A stretch of DNA of 64,000 bases, taken from Tannerella sp. (GTDB taxonomy: Bacteria; Bacteroidota; Bacteroidia; Bacteroidales; Tannerellaceae). The position numbers were made by a program, and so were the translations under genes. This document shows, one piece after another, positions 18,099 to 27,935 of this stretch. The notes under the pieces were generated by a model, which was given only the letters and a program-made list of their open reading frames with translations, made no database searches and had not been told where the DNA came from. Location of the stretch: positions 1 to 64,000 of the forward strand of contig JAITVY010000026.1 of the NCBI GenBank assembly GCA_031285565.1, in the 5' to 3' direction. Within the stretch, counting starts at the first letter, position 1, and each line of letters opens with the position of its first letter.

Positions 18099-19181
18099 CT
18101 ATACCTGTTGCGGATTGTTTTGTCCTATAGCAGAAAAATCAGCTTTTAATTTCTGAACGACTTCTTTTACACTATTGATGCGTTCTGCCAGGTGTGCATT
18201 TAAGCCGGCAAAAACAAATCCTTTTTGCATATTTCCTCTTGCAGCCTGATAAAGTGCCTGCACAATGCAATAAGGACTCTTAGTATAATCGCACGTTTTA
18301 ATGCAATGGAAAGGACATACTTTGGGTTTGGTGATTCCGTTTTCCACATCACGGATAAACTCTCCGTCAATCGCCCTGCCCGGTAGCCCTACCGGACTCT
18401 GGATTATTTTAATATCTTTCTCTTTTGCATTAATATATGTATTTTTAAACTCCATGGAAGCATCACACTCTTCCGTAGGGACAAAAATACTTCCCATCTG
18501 CACACCTGCTGCTCCCATGTCTATAAACCGGCGGATGTCCTGAGCCGAAGTAATACCTCCTGCTGCAATCACCGGAATATCTTTAAATTCTTTGTATTGT
18601 CTGGCAACATTTACAACTTCAGGAAATATTTGTTCCAATGAAAAGTGTTCATCAGCTATCTGATCTTTCTTAAAGCCTAAATGCCCTCCTGCTTTAGGAC
18701 CTTCCACTACAATTGCATCCGGAAGATAGTTATAGTTGTTCTTCCATTTGTCACAGATTATTTTGGTTGCCCGTGCAGATGATACAATCGGGACTAATTT
18801 CGTTTCGCTTTCCGGCGAAAGGTAAGAAGGAAGATCGGACGGAAGTCCTGCACCGGCAAAAATCACATCCGCTTTTTCAGCAATTGCCGTCTTCACCATG
18901 TCGGAAAAATTAGTCAGAGCTACCATGACATTTACGCCAATAATACCTTTTGTTTTTTCCCGTGCTTTTCGAATTTCCTCTTTTAGTCCCCAAACGCATT
19001 TATCCCAGTAATCTCCGGACGTTTTTTTATAGATCAGACCCAGTCCGGCAGTTGCTATTACACCAATACCACCTTCGTTTGCAACAGCCGATGCTAAACC
19101 AGAAAGTGATACACCAACGCCCATTCCCCCTTGGATGATAGGCAGTTTAATTTCTTTGTTTCCGATAAAAAATGACTTCAT
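18099..19181 (-). CDS. nitronate monooxygenase / FabK-like FMN enzyme
   Basis: 360 residues forming an FMN-binding TIM barrel. N-terminal IIQGGMGVGVSLSGLASAV, central GPKAGGHLGF and AAGGITSAQDIRRFIDMGAAGVQMGS are the FMN/phosphate and active-site signatures of the 2-nitropropane dioxygenase family, which also includes enoyl-ACP reductase II (FabK). The sequence does not settle which reaction applies. A cluster of four cysteines (C289, C293, C297, C305) lies near the C-terminus and could bind metal or an Fe-S cluster. The gene stands alone, has a -7 element at 19291-19298, and its leader ends in a terminator-like hairpin 8 nt before the ATG. Confidence 0.82.
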   Translation of the reverse strand: MKSFFIGNKEIKLPIIQGGMGVGVSLSGLASAVANEGGIGVIATAGLGLIYKKTSGDYWDKCVWGLKEEIRKAREKTKGIIGVNVMVALTNFSDMVKTAIAEKADVIFAGAGLPSDLPSYLSPESETKLVPIVSSARATKIICDKWKNNYNYLPDAIVVEGPKAGGHLGFKKDQIADEHFSLEQIFPEVVNVARQYKEFKDIPVIAAGGITSAQDIRRFIDMGAAGVQMGSIFVPTEECDASMEFKNTYINAKEKDIKIIQSPVGLPGRAIDGEFIRDVENGITKPKVCPFHCIKTCDYTKSPYCIVQALYQAARGNMQKGFVFAGLNAHLAERINSVKEVVQKLKADFSAIGQNNPQQV

Positions 19182-19187
19182 ATTTTA

Positions 19188-19298
19188 AGAAAAAAAGACC
19201 CTTTGAGTTAAAGGTCAATAAAAGTATATATGTTAATTTTTACTCTTAAGAAAAGCATCTATTTAGAATGTTTTGTCTGATAAGAGTGGACAAATATA
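19188..19298 (-). promoter_or_regulatory. promoter and attenuator-like leader of the flavoenzyme gene
   Basis: On the minus strand TATATTTG (19298-19291) is a perfect -7 element, putting the start near 19285 and giving a leader of about 100 nt. The leader holds ACTCTTA paired with TAAGAGT, then a 7-bp hairpin GACCTTT/AAGGGTC (19216-19197) directly followed by seven T (19196-19190). The ATG is at 19181. Hairpin plus T tract has the form of an intrinsic terminator inside the 5' leader. No known riboswitch is recognised. Confidence 0.5.
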
Positions 19299-19421
19299 CG
19301 CACTTTTTGCAATTCCAACACCGACTTTGCAAAGAATGTTTTTTTTCTGACAATAATTAACGCGGATGCATTGATAAAGAATCTTTTTTAATTGATTTCT
19401 CTTGGCTTTTAATAACAAACG

Positions 19422-19456
19422 TAACCCCTGAAAGTCCTAAACTTTCAGGGGTTACT
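19422..19456. terminator. terminator behind susCD operon 1
   Basis: A perfect 15-bp stem GTAACCCCTGAAAGT / ACTTTCAGGGGTTAC around CCTAA, 49 bp after the susD stop at 19505. T tracts are short on both strands, so it may act in either direction or protect the mRNA end. Confidence 0.6.
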
Positions 19457-19504
19457 TATTTTGACTAATCCTTTTAGCTATATGCCGGACTAATCAAATT
19501 TCTC

Positions 19505-20983
19505 TTAATTCACACCTGTACGTGTGTCCCAGAATAATTGTTTACCCCAGCAATAATCTACAGTACCCTGGGAACTTACTGCTGCATTTACCATTTCCGT
19601 ATTAAATAAATACTGGTTATTCGGATATGGAAGACGGAACGGCTGGTCATTATGAATCCCTTTCCAAACCGATTCGATTGCCGGATAATTGGTAGTCGGA
19701 ACACCTGTCCTGCGATACAGCGCCCATGCTTCAAAATTATTTTTAAATAATCCGACCCACATCTCCCACCAGATCTGTTCCCTGGTATTATTCCATTTTC
19801 CTTTTCCTGCCAAATAAGTATCCGCATCTGCATTGGATACTTCATTAACCGCCATAGAAAGACGGACGGCTTTTTCATATGCTTCTTCGGCTGTCATTCC
19901 TACATTCCATCCTAACACCGCCGCTTCAGCTATAATAAAATAGCTTTCGCAAGCCTGGAAAAATGGTGTAAAACCATCCGGATCTTCCCTATACATGACC
20001 CCAATACGTGATATGGCCTTAATGTCTGCCACACTTGCCGGACCGTTTTGCACACCCCGGTACTCTCCATCCGTTTCTGCCGGTTTTGCAATACTGGATA
20101 AGCGTGGATCCTGCATATCTTTTAAATGATCGATAAAGATATCAGAAACACCAAAATCATCACGTGTACGGAAGTCATTATACCAACGTTCGAAGTATTC
20201 GCCGGAGCCCTGCCACCAGAAATCAGCCGCATTCGCATTAAGATTAATAAACGGATATTTCGAGGGGCTTCCGCAAATCTCTTCAATCGTGCTCTTTGCC
20301 AAATCTGGCATTACATTTACAATGCGCATGGCCATACGCAGGCGCAAAGAGTTGCAGAGGCGTTGCCATTTCTCAACGTCCCCATTAAACAAGAAATCCC
20401 CCTCGCCCAAATCATCAGAACCCAGGCCGGCCGCCATTTCATCAGCAATGGCTTTCAGGCTGTTCATTACCTGCGGATATACTTCCTCCTGCTTATCGTA
20501 TTTGGTAAATAAAATCTGCCCATCTTCCTCTGCACCTTTTAATGCTTCAGAATAAGGAATATCTCCCCAACCATCCAGTAAATAACTCCATAGGTAATTT
20601 TGCCAGATCCGGCAAGCAAAACGCATATTTTTATTACCTTCAATATCCGTTTCGGTCAAATCCAAAATGTTTTTTAATTGCCAATTAGCGACATAACAAT
20701 TAGTCCAACGATTTCCGTATGTATTATCCGAAGGGATTATGCCACCCATATAATCCAGGTACTGAACCTTTGCAATATACCCGGCCCAGGTACCATAGCC
20801 ACCGATATCCCCACCATGTTGGGTGGCCGTTCGTCTTATCATATCTCCCAATACATTGGTATGGGGTACATACGGATAGGCATCCGGATCCGTATTGATT
20901 TCATCGAAATCGCCGGTACAACCTGTAACCAGGAGTATTCCTGTAAAAAATGTAACAACTCCTTTTATCAATATATTTTTCAT
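19505..20983 (-). CDS. SusD/RagB-family outer-membrane lipoprotein 1
   Basis: 492 residues. The start is taken at the ATG at 20983 (MKNILIKG), preceded by AGGAGA, because the further-upstream TTG at 21001 lies before the signal sequence. The lipobox ends at Cys22 (LVTGC). EINTDPDA after the lipobox and the TPR-like helical body (YLWSYLLDGWGDIPYSEAL) place it in the SusD-like branch typical of Bacteroidota SusC partners. It caps the SusC barrel and captures ligand outside the cell. It sits 18 bp behind susC, forming a two-gene operon. No enzyme or sigma/anti-sigma pair accompanies it, so the ligand is unknown; peptides or glycans are both possible. Confidence 0.92.
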   Translation of the reverse strand: MKNILIKGVVTFFTGILLVTGCTGDFDEINTDPDAYPYVPHTNVLGDMIRRTATQHGGDIGGYGTWAGYIAKVQYLDYMGGIIPSDNTYGNRWTNCYVANWQLKNILDLTETDIEGNKNMRFACRIWQNYLWSYLLDGWGDIPYSEALKGAEEDGQILFTKYDKQEEVYPQVMNSLKAIADEMAAGLGSDDLGEGDFLFNGDVEKWQRLCNSLRLRMAMRIVNVMPDLAKSTIEEICGSPSKYPFINLNANAADFWWQGSGEYFERWYNDFRTRDDFGVSDIFIDHLKDMQDPRLSSIAKPAETDGEYRGVQNGPASVADIKAISRIGVMYREDPDGFTPFFQACESYFIIAEAAVLGWNVGMTAEEAYEKAVRLSMAVNEVSNADADTYLAGKGKWNNTREQIWWEMWVGLFKNNFEAWALYRRTGVPTTNYPAIESVWKGIHNDQPFRLPYPNNQYLFNTEMVNAAVSSQGTVDYCWGKQLFWDTRTGVN

Positions 20984-21001
20984 ACTACTATCTCCTGTCA
21001 A

Positions 21002-24000
21002 TTAAAATGTTAGACCTACTTTTACACCAAAACTACGGGATGACGGCACAGAAGCCTGTTCGTACCCGACACCACGAGTATCACTGGATACCCCTCCTGT
21101 TTCCGGGTCTAAACGAAGCGTATTTGATTTATGCACCCAAAGAAGCGCTAAATTCGAACCGATCAATGAAACAGTTGCTTTACTGATATACTTTGTTTTT
21201 GCCAGAAACGATTGAGGAACCACATATGTTATATATGCTTCACGCAGTTTGAGGTATGAGCCATCAAATACGTACATTTCGGCTACACCACCATCACGGA
21301 ACCAGGTCTGGGCATCTACTTTAATGTCATTTTCAACCCAGTTTCCATTGGCATCCTGCATTACAAAACGTTCGTCTTTCATGATATCTTTACCGGCAAC
21401 AATTTCCCGCTCACGGACACCGTTTTTAACAGTATATTCAGCTGTACCGGCAGCATATGAATGTGCCATAGATTGCGACCAGATGTCTCCCCCGACACGC
21501 ATATCCAAAAAGAATCCAAATGACAGGTTCTTATATGAAAAGTCATTCCGCCAGCCACTGAGAAAGTCCGGTGTTACACTACCTATCGCTTTTCCGGCTT
21601 CTGTCTGAATTAATCCGTTAGCCGTTACTTTAATAGCTCCATCCTCCGTACGGGCATATCCGGGAGCGGTAAGTGTACCCCAGGACTCACCTTCTACTGC
21701 CAGATTTGCAATCCCCCAGGTCCAACCCATCTGATATGTCTTTGCACTTGGATGAAGGGATACAATTTTACTCTTATCCTTTGCAAAATTGAATGTACTT
21801 GTCCAGTTCAACCCGTTTTTATTACGTAAAATATCACCCCGCAATTGCAACTCGATCCCTTTATTTTCAATTTCACCGGCATTAATCAGCATACGCCTGA
21901 AGCCAGCCGTATTGGAAACATCAACTTGCATAATTTGGTCTTTTGTAGACTTATAATAATATGCTACGTCTGCATGCAGGCGGTCATTAAAGAAACCAAC
22001 ATCCACACCAACTTCCCATGTCGTTATACTTTCAGGTTTTAAGGCAGTATTAGGATAAGTTTCGCTTTTATACATCTGAGACACTCCATTATAAGAATAA
22101 GTCTCTGCGAAATAATAAGCCCGGTTCCTGTAAGGATCGGTAGCTGCACCAATTTCAGCCCATCCTCCACGTAATTTCAGGAAACTAAGCGCCGATCCGC
22201 TTAAACTTTCGGAAAATGTTTCGGTCACAATCCAACCTAAACTGGCCGAAGGATAGAAAAAATCATCTTTGATTGTAGACGACCAGTCATTACGGGCGCT
22301 TAAATCCAGGTAAAGCTGGTTCCGCCATCCGACAGATCCGGATGCATATACTGAGTTTGAGCGGGTATGCCGGTGATCCATCTCAGCTACAGCATCTCCG
22401 GATTTGTTAGCAATAGTATACACACCTCTTACAGTTAAGGCATCGGCTCCCATTACATTTTCTTCCCAGGCTAAATCACGGTAGTTTGCTCCAGCCATAG
22501 CCGCAATATTAAAGTCGCCAAATGTTTTATTAAATGTGGCAATAAAGTCCAGGTTTAACTCCGTATTTTTCGTAGTAGTCTGGTTAAACCCGCCATCCGG
22601 ATAATCCGAATAATCCAGATAATAACGTTCGAACGATTGCGCATTGTAATAATCCAATCCCATACGGCCTTCGAATTTTAAGAATTCGAATGGTTGGTAG
22701 TATAAAGATGACTTTGCAAAGAAACGGTCCCTTTGATAACTATTCGTATTTTCATTTACGTTAAAATACGGATTCAAATGATAATTATAGTTCCAGTTAT
22801 AGTATGTATAGTTACCGGAAGCGTCTTTTTGATCCCAATTTTCTTTTAACGTCTTCATATTAACCTGGCGCGCAGTCCAAAGGAATAAACCATTGATCGG
22901 GTTGTTTCCGCCATATCCCTGTGCCGATATGTTATCACTCTGCGTACGGGTGTAGCTGGCACTCAAATCATAAGAAATATATTTATTCAGGGTTATATCC
23001 GTATTAACCTGGCCGGAATACCGTTTCTGGTCATTATTAGGTATAACACCCTTTTGATCGCGAAACGATAAAGATGCACGCGTAGAAGACTTTTCCGATT
23101 GTGCCAGGACCGAAACGGTATGATTCATCGAATAACCTGTCTGGAAAAAATCTTTTATATTATTTTTATGGGAAACCCAATCTGCCCTCTCTCCATTACT
23201 ATCATATTGCCTTAATTTCAGCCCGGCATCTAAACGAGGTCCCCATGATTCATCGTAACTGTCATTCTTCGCATTTAAACCATTTGCATCGGCCCAGCTA
23301 AAACTGTTTTTCTCTGCATAATCCTGGTAGGTCATACCTGCACCATATTTATTCCAGTGATATTCATCACCATCAATCCCCTGCCCATAACTATTTTGTA
23401 ATTTAGGTATAGTTGATATACGGTCTATAGTAAAATTACCGTCATAGGAAACAGAGATACCCTTTCCTTTTTTCCCGGATTTCGTAGTAATCAAAATAAC
23501 ACCATTACCGGCACGCATTCCATATAATGCCGCAGATCCGCCTTTCAGTACCGTCATAGATTCAATATCTTCCGGATTGATGTCGTTTAGCCCGGAACCA
23601 TAGTCTACTCCATTATATATGTCATCGCCTGAGCGTATCGCATCATTAGAAATGGGTACACCATCTACAACAATCAACGGTTGCTGGTCATTTGCCAACG
23701 AAGAGTTACCCCGCACAGAAATACGGGAAGAAGCGCCTATCGACCCACTAAACTGGTTCACCTGTACGCCGGCAACTTTTCCGGTAAGCGAACCTGTCAC
23801 ACTAAGCTGTCCGGCCTGTGTAAGTTCCTCCGATTTAACTTCCTGTATGGCATAGCCAAGTGACTTTTTATCACGGGTTAACCCCATTGCAGTTACCACA
23901 ACCTCATCAAGATGTTGTGTATCCGATTTCAGCATGACCCGGATATTTGAAGAAGCAGCCACCTCCTGTGTTACCATACCAATATACGATACTACTAATA

Positions 24001-24214
24001 CTTTGGCATCGTTAGGTACCCCGCTCAGGCTGAATTTACCATCATAATCCGTAATAGTACCAGTTGTGGTATGTCCTTTCACAACTATGGATGCCCCTAT
24101 GATAGGCTCTCCGTCATCCTCTGAAATAACTGTCCCGGTTACGGTTTTTGTCTGGGCGACAGCCATTCCTACGCCTAAAAACAGGCACAAAATAAAAAAA
24201 GTAATTTTTTTCAT
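21002..24214 (-). CDS. SusC/RagA TonB-dependent outer-membrane transporter 1
   Basis: 1070 residues. Signal peptide 1-20 (ending AVAQ), a carboxypeptidase-regulatory-like beta-sandwich (TVTGTVISEDDGEPIIGASI, 25-105), a plug domain with DEVVVTAMG and LIVVDGVPISND, then a 22-strand barrel ending in an aromatic C-terminus (VGLTF). It imports ligand presented by the adjacent SusD using TonB energy. The first 130 residues are very close to the second SusC at 29589, so the two are paralogues, but the barrels differ and the cargo probably differs too. A near-consensus promoter lies at 24268-24298. Confidence 0.95.
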   Translation of the reverse strand: MKKITFFILCLFLGVGMAVAQTKTVTGTVISEDDGEPIIGASIVVKGHTTTGTITDYDGKFSLSGVPNDAKVLVVSYIGMVTQEVAASSNIRVMLKSDTQHLDEVVVTAMGLTRDKKSLGYAIQEVKSEELTQAGQLSVTGSLTGKVAGVQVNQFSGSIGASSRISVRGNSSLANDQQPLIVVDGVPISNDAIRSGDDIYNGVDYGSGLNDINPEDIESMTVLKGGSAALYGMRAGNGVILITTKSGKKGKGISVSYDGNFTIDRISTIPKLQNSYGQGIDGDEYHWNKYGAGMTYQDYAEKNSFSWADANGLNAKNDSYDESWGPRLDAGLKLRQYDSNGERADWVSHKNNIKDFFQTGYSMNHTVSVLAQSEKSSTRASLSFRDQKGVIPNNDQKRYSGQVNTDITLNKYISYDLSASYTRTQSDNISAQGYGGNNPINGLFLWTARQVNMKTLKENWDQKDASGNYTYYNWNYNYHLNPYFNVNENTNSYQRDRFFAKSSLYYQPFEFLKFEGRMGLDYYNAQSFERYYLDYSDYPDGGFNQTTTKNTELNLDFIATFNKTFGDFNIAAMAGANYRDLAWEENVMGADALTVRGVYTIANKSGDAVAEMDHRHTRSNSVYASGSVGWRNQLYLDLSARNDWSSTIKDDFFYPSASLGWIVTETFSESLSGSALSFLKLRGGWAEIGAATDPYRNRAYYFAETYSYNGVSQMYKSETYPNTALKPESITTWEVGVDVGFFNDRLHADVAYYYKSTKDQIMQVDVSNTAGFRRMLINAGEIENKGIELQLRGDILRNKNGLNWTSTFNFAKDKSKIVSLHPSAKTYQMGWTWGIANLAVEGESWGTLTAPGYARTEDGAIKVTANGLIQTEAGKAIGSVTPDFLSGWRNDFSYKNLSFGFFLDMRVGGDIWSQSMAHSYAAGTAEYTVKNGVREREIVAGKDIMKDERFVMQDANGNWVENDIKVDAQTWFRDGGVAEMYVFDGSYLKLREAYITYVVPQSFLAKTKYISKATVSLIGSNLALLWVHKSNTLRLDPETGGVSSDTRGVGYEQASVPSSRSFGVKVGLTF

Positions 24215-24267
24215 AGACTTGTCTTTGTGTGTTTAATTCAATAAGCTCTCTTAAATAAATTTAACAG

Positions 24268-24298
24268 CGAAGCTAAACATATTTCAACAGAAAACAAA
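24268..24298 (-). promoter_or_regulatory. promoter of susCD operon 1
   Basis: Minus strand: TTTG (24298-24295), 19 bp, TAGCTTCG (24275-24268), with one deviation from TAnnTTTG. The leader that follows contains AAGAGAGC and TTGAATTAAACA, also found before the second susC. Confidence 0.7.
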
Positions 24299-24544
24299 TA
24301 AAAAATGTACTTTTAACACAAAAAGAATGCATATATTTTTTTCTACTATCAAAACGAGCAAAAAAATCAACTTTTTAAATCAAATACATAAAAATCCGGC
24401 AGACAATACACCTCATACAATAAAAGTTAATATTAACAAAATAAACAAAGAAATAACTCTGAAGGCCTACTATTATTTACAGCAGCCTTACCAACAAAAT
24501 ACGCAATTAATCGGACACATATAATCAAACCAATAAAATCAGAA
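24299..24544. other. A/T-rich gene-free spacer
   Basis: Nothing convincing is seen here. A 65-codon plus-strand frame (24327-24524) is rich in Lys, Ile and Asn as expected from A/T-rich non-coding DNA, with no start context. Confidence 0.4.
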
Positions 24545-24773
24545 CTAGTAAATATCTTCTATTCTAAGATCATAACCTTCAAAGAAAGCCAATGCTCCCA
24601 AACAGACAAATTCCTTTCTGGAATAAACCTTTGACCCCAGATATTTAGTCATAAGACTTTTTTTCTTTGATAAATGATGCAACTTGAAAACGATTCTGAT
24701 AGATACTGGTTCCTTTCCAATCACTATGTTCTAATATTTGCGAAAGACTTTGAATTAATAAACTGTCTTTATC
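24545..24773 (-). pseudogene. overlapping coding remnants
   Basis: Two short minus-strand frames overlap at ATGACTAA. The upstream one (24773-24645) reads LLIQSLSQILEHSDWKG and has no start codon, beginning right after a stop. The downstream one (24652-24545, 35 codons) starts MTKYLGSKVYSRKEF and reads LGALAFFEGYDLRIEDIY before its stop. The overlap style is that of coupled genes, and the sequences look protein-like, so this may be the end of a degraded gene pair. No family is recognised. Confidence 0.35.
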
Positions 24774-24871
24774 TCAACCTATAAAAACAAGTTAAGGCAA
24801 ACAACAGCTCGCCTCAACAATTTCCTAAAAAAATACCCAAAGTATTATTAATCCAATGCTGATTTCAAAAA

Positions 24872-26062
24872 TTATTTGACCGAAATTTTATGTGTTTCTT
24901 TAATCGTTCCATTGTCTAAAGTCACCACATAAATCCCTTTTGATAATCTACTAATATCAATACTATTACCATTTATCACTTTACCTTGATCAGCTAAAAT
25001 TCCCGTTAATGCATTGTTGATCTGATAGGAGATTTGTTTCCCTGATCTAATCTGAACATATTCGCTTTCATCCCCAATATCTGTGACTATTAAAGCATCA
25101 TTAAGATTGAGTACCTGGAATGAGAATATTGGCATATCTATACTTTGAACTGCATGACCACTTTTTACTTCAATATTCTTATACGCTGTACTTGATTTTC
25201 CAGTTTTAGTATTTGTAATTGTACACCATATCACATAATAACCAGATTCATTAAAAGTGTAATATATTGAAGTGGCATTACCTAAATTCTCTTTTCTGCC
25301 CAAATATGTAATACTCCATTCATATTTCAAATTCGGAAAATTACAATTATGATTTGCACTGAAATAATTAATGCTTCCAACACCTATCATACTTTGCCCA
25401 TCGATACTTTTTAGGATAGGAGCTTCAAGCGTCCCATCCACTAAAGATATAGATTCCGTTGCTTTAGTTACTATCGTATAACCTCCTCCACTTGTCTTAA
25501 CAGTTACCTCTAAAAGAATTTCTAATTTTCCAATATTGGGGAAAAATAACGTTGCCGATGTTCCTGTTCTTGTAGTTATTGTCCCGCCATTATTGAATGT
25601 CCATTTATATTCTGGTGAGCCACTAATAACTGTACCAGCAAGGTCATAATTTGCATAAAAAGAGATATTATTGTATGTTTTATTCGACCCCGAATATCTT
25701 ATACTTGCTTTTGGCCCTGTTGCTGGTGGCGGTTCCTCGGTTGAGCCTTTCTGAGGCTTGACATCAATCTGTCCATAATATCCTTCATAATTATAATATA
25801 ATGATCCTGATGAGGTCTCATTCCATTTCACACTTACTTTATTTTTTTCAACACTTTGACTAAGGGTTGTGGTATTAATCCCGTCAAATGTACCTCCAAC
25901 AACTCTCCAAGTTGCATCCCCTCCATTCGTTTTAGGGTGATTTTCTACAATATACGTCTCAAACTTACCAAAAACAGGTTGCTTTTCTCCAGCAATTTCT
26001 ACTTTTTGACTATATGCAAAAAATGGAATAGATAATAAAATAAATAAAATCTTTTCTTTCAT
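24872..26062 (-). CDS. secreted PKD-type protein with T9SS-like C-terminal tail
   Basis: 396 residues. Signal peptide 1-18 (ending FAYSQ). The middle contains two or three PKD/Ig-like beta-sandwich units, with YKWTFNNGGTITTRTGTSATL and YEWSITYLGRKEN as the typical tryptophan-bearing strands. The last 70 residues (ISRLSKGIYVVTLDNGTIKE...) match the form of a type A T9SS sorting domain, implying Sec export and then secretion through the SprA channel, which is encoded at 53757. No catalytic domain is seen, so a surface adhesin or scaffold role is inferred. A -7 element TATATTTG lies at 26087-26094 on the minus strand. Confidence 0.78.
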   Translation of the reverse strand: MKEKILFILLSIPFFAYSQKVEIAGEKQPVFGKFETYIVENHPKTNGGDATWRVVGGTFDGINTTTLSQSVEKNKVSVKWNETSSGSLYYNYEGYYGQIDVKPQKGSTEEPPPATGPKASIRYSGSNKTYNNISFYANYDLAGTVISGSPEYKWTFNNGGTITTRTGTSATLFFPNIGKLEILLEVTVKTSGGGYTIVTKATESISLVDGTLEAPILKSIDGQSMIGVGSINYFSANHNCNFPNLKYEWSITYLGRKENLGNATSIYYTFNESGYYVIWCTITNTKTGKSSTAYKNIEVKSGHAVQSIDMPIFSFQVLNLNDALIVTDIGDESEYVQIRSGKQISYQINNALTGILADQGKVINGNSIDISRLSKGIYVVTLDNGTIKETHKISVK

Positions 26063-26262
26063 AATAAATTAATAACTTTTACATGACAAATATAACAATT
26101 ATCATATTTGTTTCATATTAATAAAATATGTTTTTCAGCATATACAAATATTATTTTTGATGAAATCAAGAAAGCCTTTTCGTGAGAATCTAACATTTAA
26201 CGACTTAGCTATAGCTGTTTCTTTTTTAGCAAAAATATAATTGCATTTAACTAAATAAAAAA

Positions 26263-27928
26263 ATCGAGTAGGAGAAACGGGAAGCAATCCCGTTTCGACC
26301 TCTCACACCACCGTACGTGCGGTTCCGCATACGGCGGTTCCTTATTTACGATACAATTTACTATAGTAATCCAACAACATAGAATATCCCGATTTACGTA
26401 GCTTATCAATGCTCATCGCCTGTTGCAGATTTAGAGTTTCACTTATATGCCAGCAGCTTTTGCTATGATTACCACACATATAAGCAACCTCTTTACGTAA
26501 ACCGCAACGCATAAGATTGTAATCCGGGTCTTAAAGTTTTTCCAAGACTTCCAAATACACATCCGCAAGCGACGGCGATACCATTCATCCATAGTAGAAA
26601 TACGCTTGCGCATATCTGCCAACTTGATGTATTCCATCCAACCTCTTATAAACTGATGCAAGTGTCGTTTACTTTTGTAGAAGATCATCACATCATCTGC
26701 ATAACGAACAAAGCGATGTCCCCGGGATTCGAGTTCCTTATCGAGTTCATCAAGTAAGATATTGCTTAATAATGGGGCTTAAGAGACCGCCTTGAAAGGC
26801 TCCTTGGACATTGGGCTGATACTTTTCACCAACCAAAACGCCTGAACGAAGATATTTGTGAATCAATGAAATTACTCGTCCATCCTCGATCCTACGACCC
26901 AATAACTCAATCAAAGGACTATGATTGACTGTGTCGAAGAATTGTTCCAAATCCAAATCAATGGCATATTTATAGCCATCACTTATATTTACCTGGGCTC
27001 TTCGTAGCGCCTGATGAGCACTACGATAGGGACGGAAACCAGAACTATTATTCGCTAAATTCTTCTTCATAAATAGGGGATAATACCTAGGAAATCGATT
27101 GTTGAATCAGGCGATCTATTACCGTAGGTATCCCTAAATGACGAGACTTGCCATCTCCTTTTGGGGATAGCCACTCTTCGAACAGGATTAGGACAGTAAT
27201 GACCGGCTAAAAGAGAAGATTCCAAAGCATCCTTATGGAGAAGAAGGTAAGGAAGAAGGTCTTCCGTTTCCAACTTGTCGATTCCTCCTCTACCTCCATT
27301 CGATAATACCCGTTTATAAGCAAGATTCATATTGGAGGGAGATAAGATACGTTCAAGTAAGTCTTCTTTCGAAAATTGCACTTCCGTGAGGTGGTTTTCA
27401 GTTATCCCAATAAAAGTCTGCACTCCCGCATAGCTGTCGGATTCTGTCCTATCATTCTGTGGCCAGCTATCACTCTTCGTTGATATTTTCTGCATTCGTT
27501 CTTTCATCAGGTAAGATTCACCCGCTACTCACTTAGATAAGGTTCAGACCTTCCCCGGATATCGACTTTCTTTTTCAGGTACTATGTCCTCGGCTGACTT
27601 CTCACAGCAAGCTTTACTCCGTGCTTTCGAAAAAAAAACATCCACACGTCTGTGAAACCTCCCCAGTTATTAACTATCTCTTTCTTCCCATATATCTGCC
27701 GGATTTACTCGCATACATCCGTATAGCTTTAGACTTTGTTTTCTCTTGCAAACTCATCCTGCATTTTGAGCCTTATATCCGGTTTCTGTTCGTCAGACCG
27801 GGAATTTGCCGCAGGCTTCCTTCAGACTCCACCTCACGATGGACACCCTTGCCGTTAGCTAACGCTTCCTGCTATAAAGGCACGTTCGGGACTTGCACCC
27901 TAAAAAGAATAGTTTATGCTGGACGAAC
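26263..27928 (-). mobile_element. degenerate group II intron (IIC-like)
   Basis: Read on the minus strand. Domain I features appear near the 5' end: GGGTGCAAGTCCC followed by GTGTCCATCGTGAGGTGGA. A reverse-transcriptase frame comes next, then a domain V hairpin (about 26306-26340: CCGCCGTATGCG / CGCACGTACGGTGG) and a domain VI-like hairpin ending CTACTCGAT at about 26263. The 5' end is estimated at 27928, where GTTCGTCC stands in place of the usual GTGCG start. Total length of about 1.67 kb is short because the reverse transcriptase has an internal deletion. The 5' end abuts the terminator hairpin of the second susD gene, the known target preference of group IIC introns. It is not functional as it stands, although splicing by a maturase supplied from elsewhere cannot be excluded. 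Confidence 0.85.
26342..27507 (-). pseudogene. group II intron reverse transcriptase/maturase, broken
   Basis: Begins MKERMQKISTKS at 27507 and, reading through lesions, ends in YYSKLYRK then TAA at 26342. Recognisable blocks in order: NMNLAYKRVLSNGGRGGIDK, VRRVAIPK, SGFRPYRSAHQALRRA, AIDLDLEQFFDTVNH, QGGLLSP, RFVRYADDVM (the catalytic YADD), the maturase segment HQFIRGWMEYIKLADM and RLRMCIWKSWK. Lesions include a frameshift just after IPK, an in-frame TAG at the usual QVLSPIYEEEF block, a frameshift before SGFRP, another inside LSPLLSN, a loss of about 100 residues between YADD and the maturase helices, and a further frameshift near 26520. At least five independent lesions mean that the gene is dead. 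Confidence 0.88.
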
Positions 27929-27935
27929 AAGCAAA

